Of a DNA stretch of 35,234 bases, positions 20,450 through 30,930 are shown in pieces (the first letter of the stretch is position 1; the number at the start of each line of letters is the position of its first letter). Source of the stretch: Gnetum montanum (Eukaryota; Streptophyta; Gnetopsida; Gnetales; Gnetaceae); the NCBI GenBank assembly GCA_015680685.1, contig MNCI01007608.1:21255-56488 (forward strand), given 5' to 3'. The notes beneath the pieces were generated by a model, which saw only the letters and a program-made list of their open reading frames with translations, made no database searches and was not told the origin of the DNA. Position numbers and translations under genes: made by a program.

Positions 20450-22662
20450 ATGGCTACTGCCTTGGTTCTAAACCATCATCAATGTTGATAGCAGTTATGA
20501 CGTAGCTAGCATCATCTAAATTTAGAGGGTCATTATACACACTCATGGACTGGTTTTGTAAGTTGACTGGATTTTTAACATTGAGGACTAGCTCATCTCT
20601 ATTGATCATCTTTTGTAGATCATCCTGCAAGGCTAGGCAGAAGTTCCTGCTATGACTAGAAAACTTGTGGTAATGGTAGAACCAATCTAGCCTAGAATAT
20701 TTTGGGACTAGAGGCTCATTTGGTGTCATCGAAGTAGGGTTTCTGAGCAGCTCATAGTAATTGTTATGTCTTTTATTGACATCCTTAGACATTTGCTTAT
20801 ATTGGATGAGCCTAGATTTTAACAATTTTTCTAGTAGCTCTAAGGGCTTCAGTGGCAAAGGGGTGTACTTGGAGTGATCCTTGTGCTTGAAGTTAGGCCT
20901 TTGACCAACTAACATCATGGACATCACAGATGGAGGCAGGTTGGTTACCTTAGTGCTAGGGTTGGTATCTTTGTTTTTGGATGGGACTTTGGGTAGCCTA
21001 GTCGTTAGCCCCTGGTTGGCCTATTTGGCTACTGCTACCATTTTTGTAGTTTTCTTTTCATTGTTCTTGTCTCTCCTTGCATGTTGGTTCTTGTAGGCCA
21101 TATAGGCTAGGTCCTTACTAGCTTCTACCACATTCTCTATGCTCTTGGTCTAGGTGAAGGCCTAGCTTAGTGATTACAGGCCTACGTAGTATAGCTTTGA
21201 CTTTATGAAATCATTAACCATGCCCTTGAAAATAGCTAAGAGATGTGCCTTGGCTCTGGGCTCTCGTATTTCATTTAATGAGGCACTCCATCATTGGATG
21301 AATTTTTGCACAAGCTCTAGGTGGCCCTATTTGACTTGCATTAGCTAGTCCATGGTTTCTTTTGGCTTCAAGTTGTACTTGAAGTGTGTTATGAACTGGC
21401 TCAAGAGGTCTTCTAGAGAGGAGATAGAGCCTCTAGGTAATGCATGGTACCAATATAATTCTTTTATATTCAATGACATGGCAAATATGCATGTGATGGC
21501 TTGTGGCCACACCTGTAGTAGTAGGCACTTAGAACTGAACATGATTAGACGCATGTTGGGGTCTCCTTTATGGTTGTATTTTGTGAATTGAGGTAGTGGG
21601 ACCCTAGTTGGTAGAGTTAGAGGTGGGACCATAGGACTTATAGGGTCATCCTGGTAGAAGTCCACCACTTTGATAGTTTTAGAGGAGGTAGCTTTGAGCT
21701 GCTTCACCTCTTTTGTTAGAATGTCTAGTCTAAATTTTGGCATGTTTCAATTAGCTATGCTAGTTGTGTTATCCACTGTGCTGATTGTGTGGTCCATGAG
21801 TTAATTGTAGGTTATGGAACCATGTGATGTGCTTGATGCATTAGATGTGTCATAGGGACAATAACTGGGGTAATCCATGAATGTTTGGGTTGGATTGATG
21901 ACAAGGGCACCAATGAAATAGGTGGAATGTAGTATGCTTGAGTCATTTGAGGCCTAGTGATTGGCCCTACATGAACATATGGTTGAGATGGCATGATTGC
22001 TGCTGACAAAGATGACTAGGCAAGTTGAGATGATGCCATGAAGAATAAGTTAAAGGGAGTTGTTACATCATAATGCATGTATTGCATCTAATGGGTTACC
22101 ACTATAGGCATAGATCTAAGTCTGATGGAGTGGAAAGGTGATGCCAGTGTTATGACCATCTTGGGTAAGATGGATGAACTAAACCAAGGAGGGGCTAGAC
22201 TAGGGATTGCTTATTGCAAGATGGCATGAAAGGGGACCTCATGTTTGGAGCAATATTTGAACTCATCCTCTTCATCTTGTAAGGCTTCCTCATAGTGAGT
22301 TTCAACATTATGCTCACTTACTTGGATGAGTTGGGATAAAAAATATTGGTGGGACTTTATGAGTAGGATGATGTGGAATGAGGAAGGGATATACTTCTAT
22401 CTATCCTAGTGATTAGTTCAAAGTTCCATTTTGCCTCAATGTCAAGGAAATCTATAGGTAACCCTTCTTGGACCTTTGCATATATAAAGTTGTACTGCTC
22501 ATTGCTGAGCACAGCGTACTTTGGGTCTTGGTGACATAGCCTAAGGGATTGCCTTGGCCTGACCATCACAAGATTTGTAGGTTTGTTAATCTTGGTCTCT
22601 TGTTGGATAGGCAAGATATCAAGTATGTTTGAAATTGATACTAGAGGTTGATCTGGGTTCAT
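20450..22662 (-). pseudogene. gag: E1 gag remnant
   Basis: Gag forms the virus-like particle. A likely start is the ATG at 22660-22662 (MNPDQPLVS), giving an N-terminal part to 22357 that is broken after it. The capsid-like region is clear at 21345-21743: PLPQFTKYNHKGDPNMRL, then ALPRGSISSLEDLLSQF, equivalent to the LPxGSIxSWEDLxxxF signature of plant gypsy gag. The next block (about 20930-21340) is a charged linker. The last, 20454-20927, carries FYHYHKFSSHSRNFC, a decayed relative of the C-x-x-H...H...C knuckle of this group; its first Cys is replaced. Stops and frameshifts separate these blocks. Confidence 0.85.
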
Positions 22663-23039
22663 GGTTGCAAGTCATGTTGTAAAGGGAAACTATGAAGGTT
22701 GCTAACTACAAAATATAGTGGACCAAGATAAAACTAACTTTGTTTTGGCTAATACCATTGACTACACTCTCCACTATGAAGAGTTGACTACACTTTCTAT
22801 GTTGACTACACTCTCAATTGTGAAGAGCTAACTATAATATCTATCCTGGGGATGATTACACTCCAACTAAGGACAATAGGAACTTAGCAAAATAGTGGAA
22901 AGAAGTGAAGTTTGGGGTTGCTACATGATGTCCCAAGGGGACTAACAATAGGGTCCAATCTACACTATTAGGTTAGTGGACAACTACAATGTAGAGAGCT
23001 CATGAAACAACCTCAATGGAGCTTAAAAGAAAAGGGGTT
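22663..23039 (-). other. E1 5' leader
   Basis: Untranslated region between the primer site and gag. TTGACTACACTCTCC and variants recur at about 22758, 22785 and 22803. The same word occurs in the LTR U3 repeats. No ORF is seen. Confidence 0.45.
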
Positions 23040-23060
23040 CAGGCCTCCTCCTAGCACTAG
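23040..23060 (-). promoter_or_regulatory. Candidate E1 primer binding site
   Basis: Five bases inside the 5' LTR the - strand reads TAGTGCTAGGAGGAGGCC, where TGG would be expected at the start. The complementary strand reads GGGGTTCAGGCCTCCTCCTA, which resembles a tRNA T-arm and acceptor stem. The tRNA was not identified. It is clearly different from the E2 site. Confidence 0.35.
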
Positions 23061-23755
23061 AAACTATAGCGATAAAAAACATTGGTGGCTAGAACATTGA
23101 GGTCCACGAGTGCATAGCCTAACCTCAAATCCATGCAAGGGCCTATTGGAGGTGGAAATGGGACACCCTAAATGGTCTTGTCAATTAAACAAGGACTTAC
23201 TAGATGCAACCAAGGTGTAGCATGGTTAGTTGTGATGCTAGTGTAAGACAATGTTTAAGTGTGCAAATGGTGTCAATAGTGTTAACGATGTTAGTGGTGT
23301 TAGTGGGGTTGATCGTAGTGGTGTTAGTGGTGTTAACATGTGTAGACCATTGCTCATGCATAGTTTTAGATGTTTCTATGAGGTAAAATAACAAAAAATT
23401 CAAGTAAAGTGTGAAATAAAATGCAAAGGAAGAGAGAGAAAGAGAATTAGAGCATCACCCCAAATGCAGTTGAGTGTAGTTAACACCAAAAGGGATTAGA
23501 AGGTACATGGTGTACAAAAAGTGTAGTGGATAGCATAGTCATAGTCTCGAGGGTGTCTAGCCATGGAGACTAGTGCTCCATTGAGGTGTTTACATTTTTT
23601 TGGGTTGGCCACTATAGTGTACCATTGGCTATGGTACTATAGTAGACTATGATGGTCTACCATGGTCTATAACTTTGCCTCTCTCTGGTTCATTGAAATG
23701 CCTTTGGTTTGTCAAATTTTTGATTTTCCAACCCTAAAAACATTGAGGGTGAGGG

Positions 23756-23764
23756 TATTTATAG
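23756..23764 (-). promoter_or_regulatory. E1 LTR TATA box (5' LTR copy)
   Basis: Minus-strand CTATAAATA, identical to the copy in the 3' LTR, in the same CACCCTCA-rich setting. This LTR would drive the element's own transcript. Confidence 0.7.
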
Positions 23765-24164
23765 GCTTAGGGTTAGCACAAAATGTAGGATGGCTACCAC
23801 ATGATAGAGGGGATGATTGGAGCTACACTATCACCCAACTACACTTTTCACTGAATTGGTGGTGTTATACATTACTGTGCTCTATTGAACTTTGTGAGAC
23901 TGTGAGACTATGACTACACTACCAACTACATGTGTATGCCAAAGAGACCATAGGATACCTAAAAAAAATGAAACTTGGAGACTATGCTCTGAGACTACAC
24001 TCTCCACACTCTAGTGTGGGGTTGAGCATAGTTATAATTTTTGGGCAAAAAAGGAGGTACAAAAGAAAATAATTTTGCTAAATTCACTATTTGAAGGTGA
24101 GCTAGAGCTAAGCTAAGTGGTGTTGCCATGCTGCGGAGGCTACTAGAGGCTATTCTTGCTAACT

Positions 24165-24430
24165 AAACTTGACTACGCTTTAGACTAGGGGAGAGCATAG
24201 TTCCACACTTAGAAAAAATTGGAAATGACTAGTCTTCATGCTAACTATACTCTTCACAAGATGTTGAATATGCTCTAGGGTAGTGGATAGTGTAATCCCA
24301 GCACTTAGATAAAATTGCAAAAATTAATATTTTGTACTAACTATGCTCTTCATGAGAGGCTGATTATGCTTTGGGGTAGTGGAGAGTGTAGTCCTAACAC
24401 TTAGAAAAATTTGCAGCAACTAGCCTTGTG
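24165..24430 (-). repeat. Three 96 bp tandem repeats in E1 U3 (5' LTR)
   Basis: Same array as at 10330-10610: three GRGAGYRTAGTYC...CACTTAGA units with CTCTCCAYRAGAGG-like words between them, upstream of the TATA box. Confidence 0.65.
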
Positions 24431-24455
24431 TTGACAGTTAGACAAATTATAGTCA

Positions 24456-24620
24456 AGTTCCATTACATGGGTTGCCTTAGCATGTTCTTGTTGGCCTTGT
24501 CCTTCTCTGGGGCATTTCTCCTACAGTGATGGTCCTTCCTCCTACAGTCTCTTCAGTCTTAGTGCCATCTGTAACCACACATAACAATGGAGTAGCAAAG
24601 ATTATGTAACTCAAAATGAC
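24456..24620 (-). pseudogene. E2 accessory ORF, N-terminal fragment
   Basis: Immediately right of E1, the - strand has an open stretch containing VTDGTKTEETVGGRTITVGE and then a basic RRTRP segment. It runs up to the E1 insertion point, and the reading continues on the far side at 9266 with GYYKPLRDEVEVKSIQ. The two sides differ by a stop near the junction and possibly a frameshift. A splice-acceptor-like GGTTACAG sits just before an ATG at about 24570-24580. The start codon is not certain. Confidence 0.4.
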
Positions 24621-25155
24621 TGGAATACCTTATCTCATTGGAAAGTTATAGTTGGCTAAGGTGTGATTATGGTTGGATGGATTAAGTATTTAGTTATTAA
24701 TTTAATCTTTGGTTTATCAAAGTTTTTGAAAGGGTTAAATTCTCAAAAATTAATGATTTAATAGCATTTTATATCGTAACCCTTTGGGGGATTTAGAAAA
24801 AGTTTTGAAAAAATTATCATCAAAACCTTACGGTTTGCTACCCCCATAACTAAGATCTTATCTTTGGTAACTGTAGAATTGAAGAACAGGGTGATTCGGG
24901 TAAATGGTGCAATAGTTATAGGCTTGAGAAGGTTCTGGGCTCTAAAAATTGCAAAAACTCTTTGGACGTTATGGAATAAATTTGAAAAATTCAAAGTGTT
25001 CAGTAATATTTATACTATTTTTACATTGTATTGATGGGGCTTGATTGATGGGACCTCATTAATGTGGTCTTCTTTGTTGATGGGGCCTTGTCAATGTAGA
25101 TGTTGACCACCATTGACCAAGTCAAAACCTAAAAATTACAAAGAGATTTTGAACA
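24621..25155. other. E2 3' region with U3-like GGGGC repeats
   Basis: No convincing gene. At 25032-25090 the words TTGATGGGGCTTG, TTGATGGGACC and TTGATGGGGCCTTG recur, very similar to the GATGGGGCC repeats in the E2 U3. This may be an internal regulatory or rearranged LTR segment. Confidence 0.4.
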
Positions 25156-25530
25156 AAATTAGGGTCAAATGGAAGCCCAAACAACCATGAACATGATGAA
25201 AATGCTAGAAGAGGGTGTTGAAGTCCCAAAAATTGAAAAATTAAGATAAATGGAGAAAGAGGATGGAGAATGAGAGTTCAAGGAGCACAGAGTGTTTTGT
25301 ACAATGGAATATGTGAAAGATAGGATTGTGGAAATGTCTAAGGTGAGGGACTTAACTAACCAAATGAAGAGATATGCAAGTGGATCCTCCCCATAGTAGG
25401 CAAATTTCCTTGTTGCCCTTGCATAACCTTAACTAAGGAGTTTTTGTGCCCCAAAATTGATTAATGATCATGAAAAGTTAAGGACCAACTAGAAAGAATC
25501 TATCCATGAATTCCAACACATTAGACTAAG
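25156..25530 (+). pseudogene. Opposite-strand coding-like segment in E2
   Basis: I do not recognise the product. On the + strand, against E2 gag-pol, an ATG near 25169 opens about 75 charged codons with only two stops. It includes MKMLEEGVEVPKIEKL, EHRVFCTMEYVKDRIVEMSK and a NQMKRYASGSSP end, followed by two stops. A further partly open stretch has LINDHEKLRTN and SIHEFQHIRL words. The composition, rich in E, K and M, is coil-like. It may be the end of an antisense accessory ORF, comparable in position class to the one in E1. Confidence 0.35.
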
Positions 25531-26640
25531 ACATTAAACATAACATAGAAACTGAAAATGAGGTAAGTTATGGTAGCATATATGAATGACTGAGAAGGTG
25601 AAATGGAATCCCGAATTAAGGTTGTTAAAAAGCCGTTGTGGAATATGTGTTTAAAATGACTTAAGAAGATCCATTCTTAGTCTAAACCAAAACCAACCTC
25701 TTTCAATGGCTTCACATCACCACTCCAAGACTGATCTACCCATTCAAAACAAAAGAGTGCTCCCACAAAATAACCATGATTTCATAAAGAGAAGAAAAGA
25801 GAAGTAGAAAGTGAGAGAGAGATGGTCTTAGTTAGAGGGGACCTTCAGGCATGGGTAACATGTCTTTCTAGTCCCATAATGAGTTCTTGTAGCCCATTTA
25901 TTTGTCTAAGGGATGTTCTTTGAATTCCCATCATGTTTTTTTTTCTTTTCTCTTTTCTTTTTGAACTTTTTGATGGGAACAACACCATGAAAAGACTTTA
26001 TTTGATTTTCTATTAGTGGTTAGAATGAAATGATAATAATTTCATGAAAAGCACCCAAGCACTCAAGTAAGCAAATGAGTATAGAGAGTATTGAGTCCCC
26101 TTGAAGTCACACCCTACACAAACCTTTGAATCCTTCCCAATTCTGGAACTACCAAGGTCACCAATTGATTAAAAATTTCTTTAATGGAAGCAACCTCAAA
26201 CATCCAGAAGAAGAAAAACCATAGAGTTTATTAGATGGGTAGATGATGTGGACTTATTGCTTGTTCCATAAAAAATAAATGGTATCATATTCATCAGACA
26301 ACAGAATTCAAAAATAGAAACTAGACATTAACAATCACAACATTAAGCACAAATCGTCATTAGTAAGTAGTAATAATGGCACTGTGCCCTATGGTAATAA
26401 AGCACTTTTATTAGCAAAAATAATGAAAAGTCACAAACAAACAAGGAAAAATAAAATATATATATAAGAAGGTGTAAACTAATCAAGAAAGGTAAAACAT
26501 ACTAACAATGTTGTAAAAAAAAAATTGAGAAACTCAATAGGATGAAAAACCAAAGAAAAAGGTAAAAATCAACAAAGTGGAAAAAATGTGTAAAACAAAA
26601 AGTGAAAGGAGGAGATATGGAAAATGGAGCATGGTTGTCC
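25531..26640. other. E2 spacer between IN and accessory region
   Basis: AT-rich, no coding frame recognised. A 30-base pyrimidine run (TTTTTTTTCTTTTCTCTTTTC type, 25938-25968) is a polypurine stretch on the element's strand. It is far from any LTR, so it is not the main PPT. Confidence 0.4.
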
Positions 26641-27800
26641 ATCTATAGAGGTGGTAGTTGCACTACCTTTTCTTGGTTCTAGGAAAGATTTCACTTATTG
26701 GGTGTTGATCCACTTCTTTTTATTTAGGCTTTTAGGCTTGTAGACTAACATAGCCCCAGAGGAAAAGGTATAATCAATTATATAAGGTCTTGTTCACAAT
26801 CTTGGGAACTTTGTCTTCTAGGGTACATGTGTGGGGTTCTAGTAGAGAACCTTATCTCCTACTTGAAATTTCACTTTCCATATTTTAAGTTCATGACATT
26901 GCTTGTTAAATTCCTTGTGCATCTCATTCAAAGATAGGGCTACCAATTGGCTTTCATCTAGAATGTTGAGGTTGATCAGTCTTTCTTTTTGTGCTAGACT
27001 TAGGTCAAGATTCAAACCATAAGTTGTTGAGAGTGTATGAAGCTTAGATTGAATCAAAAGCATTAGAATTTTTTAGTATACTATCTTGTAGGGAGAGTAG
27101 CCAATAGGAAGTTTCCATGTTGAGCAGTAGGCCCATAGGGCATTGTTGAGTTTTATGCTCCAATCTTTCCTATATTTGCTTATGGTCCTCATTAGGATCT
27201 TTGTGATCTCCCTATTAGTTACCTCTTCTTGACCATTGTCTTGGGGGTGATAGGGTGTTGTTAATTTATGTTCATCCCCCAAGTGTTGCATCAACTTTCT
27301 AAAAGTGGCACCTATGAAATGAGTTCCATTATTAAAAATTAGTGCACATGGCATCCCAAACCTATTTACAACATTTTTTTTTGTACAAATCTAGTAGTAG
27401 TGGATGATGTACAGTTAGTAAGAGTTGCCACTTCTACCCATTTACAATAGTTGACTACTACAATGATATATGCCTTTCCATTGGACATGGGTGTGATGGG
27501 ATCCATGAGGTCAATGATGCATATGTCAAAGGCCTCTAGTGGTTGAATCCACTATTAAGGACCTTTCATTCAAGCAGTCATCTCACCATCTCATTGACAA
27601 TTTTTACAAGATCAAATAAATTGGTGGACATTCCATAAGATTCTAGGCCAATAGTATACTACCATAAGGATTTTTATGGCCATGCATCTCCCTACAAAGT
27701 GGTATCTACAAGGCCCTTCATGAGCATCTTGGAAAACGTGTAGTTGATCTCCATCAAGGACACATCAACGAATCATGCCATTGGTGCACACCTTGTAGAG
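26641..27800 (-). pseudogene. pol: E2 integrase remnant
   Basis: On the - strand the zinc finger is intact: DAHEGPCRYHF (about 27700-27730), then SCKNCQ (about 27595-27612). The core follows with FDICIIDLMDPITP (first Asp, about 27505-27545) and an open segment at 27073-27354. In that segment ALIFNNGTHF replaces the usual IISDGG, so the second catalytic Asp is Asn. YHPQDNGQEEVTNREI keeps the catalytic Glu, and LNNALWAYCSTWKLPIGYSP follows, the ALWAYRTxxKTPIGxSP signature. The C-terminal part contains FQVGDKVLY and a TFSSGAMLVY word (VFPSGAVEL equivalent). The wording is closest to Athila-related plant elements. Confidence 0.88.
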
Positions 27801-27959
27801 GTGTCTATTGATTTCCATGAAGTATTTGGCCAAATGAAGAAATTATTTTTTCTTTCTAAAGTCAAGATCTTGTGGCATCTCCTAAGTACAAAGATAGGTG
27901 AGGATGCCATTGTACCATGTTGTTTTTATGGGCACTTGGTCATTTAGTGCATCCATAAA

Positions 27960-28420
27960 GAGAAGTTCATCTCAAAATTAATTAGAGAGGGCTTTCCTCC
28001 TCTTTATTATCCCATCTTAAGCAAGAGAGGTGGTCAGTGAGCACATTATTTGTCCCTTTTTGTTCTACTATTGTGAGATCAAATTATTACAAGATCATAA
28101 GCCACTGTATGATATAGGGGCTCACCATCAGCTTGTTCAGTAGGAAGCAAATGGCACTATGATCTGTGTGCACAAATACTTTATAACCAAGCACATAGTA
28201 CTTGAATTTTTCAAGAGCATACACCACTACCATTAATTCTGTCTACATGGTGGTGTAATTTAGCTATGCATCTACAATGCTTCAAATCACATAGTGAATG
28301 TAATATGGATGTTTTTTTATATCATCCAACTACATAAGTACTACTCCTAAAGAATAATTAGATGCATTTATCATTATGTGAAATGGTCTGGACTAGTCTG
28401 GTGCTTGTAAAATTAGAGTT
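27960..28420 (-). pseudogene. pol: E2 RNase H remnant
   Basis: RNase H degrades the RNA strand during reverse transcription. The - strand reads ELMVVVYALEKFKYYVLGYK, then VFVHTDHSAICFLLNK and FDLTIVEQKGTNNVLTDHLS. These match the E-LA-V-AL-KFR-YLLG, V-TDH-AL and N-VAD-LSR blocks of gypsy RNase H. Scattered stops break it. It sits directly between RT and the integrase zinc finger. Confidence 0.8.
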
Positions 28421-29600
28421 TCTACAAGTTTTTTCTTCAATTATTTGAATGCATATTCACATTCCTTGGTCTAGATAAACATAGCATATTACTTCATCAA
28501 CACAACCAATGGTTTTACAATCTTAGAGAAATTGTTTATGAATTGCAAGTAGTAGACAATATGTCCAAGAAATGATTAGACATATTTAGCTATCTCTAGT
28601 TGGTATGTTATTTCTTTGATGACCCTTATCTTCTCTGGACCTATCTCAATCCCTTGTTGTGGAATTTGGTGCCCCAACACAATGCCATCTTGGACCATGA
28701 GATGACTCTTTTGCTAGTTGAGCTATAGATTTTTTTCCATACATATTTTCAGTACTTTCTTAAGGAAGTCAAAGGCTTACTCAAACATAGCTCCATAGGT
28801 ATAGAAGTCATCCATGAAGACTTCCACACCACTACTGATTTGTTGCTAAAAGATTTTAAGGACCAAGTGTTGAAATGTTGTAGCGGCATTGCATAGACTG
28901 AATGACATCTTACAATATGCAAAAGTCCCCAAGGAACTCATGAATGTTATCTTGACTTGATCTTCTAGTGTGATTTGGATTTGGTTATAGTCACTATAAC
29001 CATCAAAGAAGCTATAATAAAAATGCCTAGAGATTGTGTTCAACACTTGGTCCATAAATGGAAATGGATAATGATCATTAAATGTTGCCATGTTCAATAG
29101 CCTAAATTTGATGTAGGCCTGCCACTTGCTATCTTTCTTTGGCATAATTATGAATGGGCTAACCCACTCACTATCCACAATGGGATAGATAAGCCCCGCC
29201 TTGAGGAATTTCTCTATTTTCTCCTTGATGATCAGCTTCAATTTGGGGTTTAGCCATCTCTATCACTACCTTCTTAGCTTTATGGCTAGGTTAGTATAAA
29301 TGTAATGTTGGCATATCCTTGGATCAATTCTAGTTAGCTTGGGATATAGCCAAGCAAAGGCTGTTAACCATTTTTAACCACCTTTAACAATTTTTTTTTA
29401 TTTAGGAGCAAGTTTGGCATCGATTATGACTAGCTTACCAATATTTAAGTATGCATACTCCATGCCAGTTGGTGGAGTTTTCAACTCTAGGGACTCTTGC
29501 TTGAAGTTATCAAGGATTTAAAACTCTTCCTAATAGGTATCATCCTTTATCATTAGAAATTTGGTGATGAACTTGCTCAAGTTCATCCATGCTTTTAACA
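28421..29600 (-). pseudogene. pol: E2 reverse transcriptase remnant
   Basis: The pre-RT part reads MEYAYLNIGKLVIIDAKLAP (about 29410-29470) and then RICQHYIYTN. The open segment 28846-29241 contains LKAGLIYPIVDSEWVSPFII, RLLNMATFNDHYPFPFMDQV, YYSFFDGYSDYNQIQI and LGTFAYCKMSFSLCNAATTFQ. The catalytic box just after it reads VFMDDF (about 28810-28825), so both Asp residues of the YxDD box survive, with Tyr replaced by Phe. The thumb/connection continues to 28421. It lacks the extra segment between PKK and the LN motif that typical Athila RTs have. Stops make it inactive. Confidence 0.88.
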
Positions 29601-30260
29601 CACATGTTAGGCTCTCAGTTGGTTCTATGCATAATGTGTTGCTTTCTGAGTCATTTGTCAGCCACTAGGCACCCTTCTATTTTGTGGCTGCTACTTATAG
29701 ATACCTTTGAATATCTATTTCTTGTGCACATTGATTGCATTCTTTAATGTATGTACTTTTGATGGATCAAATCTTTTGCACACAATTGCACTTGTTATCA
29801 CTGTACGCAATGTATGGAACATGCTTCTTCTCTAGCCTTCCAAATTCATTTTCCTTGGATATTTTCAAGGAGAGGTTTGTTATGCCCATTCATGCATCAA
29901 CCATGCTTAACCATGCTCTTCCCATAATGATGGGTAAGCCACCTTTGTAGTTTTTGACCTTTATCACTAGAAAATTAGTAGGATAGAACCATGCACTAAT
30001 TATGATCATAATTTCCTCCACCAATCCCAAGGGAATAATGATTGACTCATTTTCCAATTCTAAATGGATGTTGCTCTTCTTGAGAGATGGTAGGTTCCAA
30101 ACCTTGTACATGTCATGAGAGATGAAATTGATACCAAAAGTAAAATCAAGAAGAGCCTTGCATGTCTCATGTCCAATGATCTATAGGGAAATGAATGGAC
30201 TTCTTGGGTTAGATCTTTTTATGGAAAGATTGCTAGCTTTGATCCAATACAAAATAACAT
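29601..30260 (-). pseudogene. pol: E2 protease remnant and linker
   Basis: The open segment 29890-30111 contains LKKSNIHLELENESIIIPLG, VEEIMIIISAWFYPTNFLVI and GLPIIMGRAWLSMVDA. These match the L-LAD-S...P-G-VEDV-V, YP-DF-V and PLILGRPWLATADA blocks of plant gypsy proteases. The active-site region just upstream (about 30125-30165) reads ALLDFTFGINFIS, a decayed ALIDxGASINVMP: Asp kept, glycine displaced. 29601-29880 is linker. Confidence 0.78.
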
Positions 30261-30930
30261 GAGTTAACATCACAATTTAGATTTGAGGTGGTGTTAGGTT
30301 TGAAGGGCACTTGAAGATGTTTGATGTAGAGGATGAGGGTGTTGGAAATGCAAGGTAGCTAGCCACATGAGGTTGTGAGGATTTGGGAGTACTGTTAGTT
30401 TAGATAAAAGATCATTTCTTGGATTGATTAACCCAACCACTCAATGAAAAAGCTTGTTATGACTACATAGCCATTGTAGAATTTTGTTACTATGGCTATG
30501 GAGGAATTTATCCCTACATGGATGGAGTAGGAGGTAACTGGGTTGAGGCTAGAGGGATGTGTGTAGATGGATGCAGAGGGTGGTATGGATATGGGTTCTC
30601 TCCTCAAGTGGATGGTGAATGTGTTCTATGATACTATGGAGGGTAATAGTGATGCTAAAATGAGGCATTTCTTGTAGAACTTCTTAGAGAAATAGATTGT
30701 TGAACATAGTACCCATATGGATCTAGTTGCCTGTAAGGGTACTATTACCTTGGTGGTGGCATTCCCCATGATTGTGGATGGTGCCATTATTGGTATTTTT
30801 CATATGGTTGTGATGGAGCTCCACTTAGATAATAAGTTTTCTGTTGCTAGTAGAATTGGATTGCATTGCCTTGAGGATAAGATAATCGTTTGGGTGTTTG
30901 TCGATGTGCTAGTCAAGGATTCAATGCATA
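30261..30930 (-). other. E2 gag-PR linker
   Basis: Decayed stretch between the gag zinc knuckle and the protease. Minus-strand reading is broken by many stops; no domain was seen. Confidence 0.4.

Larger units (their letters stand above)
9267..24455 (-). mobile_element. E1: Tat/Ogre-like Ty3/gypsy retrotransposon
   Basis: LTRs at 9267-10628 and 23065-24455 bracket a 15.2 kb minus-strand element. Order: 5' LTR (right), leader, gag (20.45-22.66 kb), PR (19.03-19.84), a 2.8 kb spacer with tandem repeats and an opposite-strand ORF, RT (14.95-16.18), RH plus a second RNase H-like domain (14.0-14.95), IN (12.67-13.96), tandem repeats and 3' LTR. Three features are typical of the plant Tat lineage, including Ogre: the second RNase H domain after KSSTKGQA, the large PR-RT gap, and tandem repeats downstream of pol. 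The Tat assignment is inference from these and from RT and gag wording. E1 sits inside E2. Its 5 bp flanks, AGGTT and AGTTC, match at 3 of 5 positions. Confidence 0.85.
23065..24455 (-). repeat. E1 5' LTR
   Basis: The full-length partner of 9267-10628, slightly longer. Starts TATAGCGATA (TG decayed to TA) and ends TAGTCA on the + strand. It carries the same TATA box, the same U3 repeats and the same internal words (for example GGGATTAGAAGGTACATGGTGTA in both). Confidence 0.85.

Noticed and set aside
23204-23386. A 60-codon + strand ORF with a hydrophobic valine-rich stretch
   Set aside because: It falls inside the E1 5' LTR, in a low-complexity GTTAGTGGTGTT region, and is disrupted in the partner LTR.
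9267-24455. Exact 5 bp target-site duplications for E1 and E2
   Set aside because: The flanking 5-mers match at only 3 of 5 bases for each element. They may be decayed duplications, but this is not enough to call them.
25938-25968. Polypyrimidine run as E2 polypurine tract
   Set aside because: A PPT must sit next to the 3' LTR (6363 on the + strand), which is far away. No LTR start adjoins this run.
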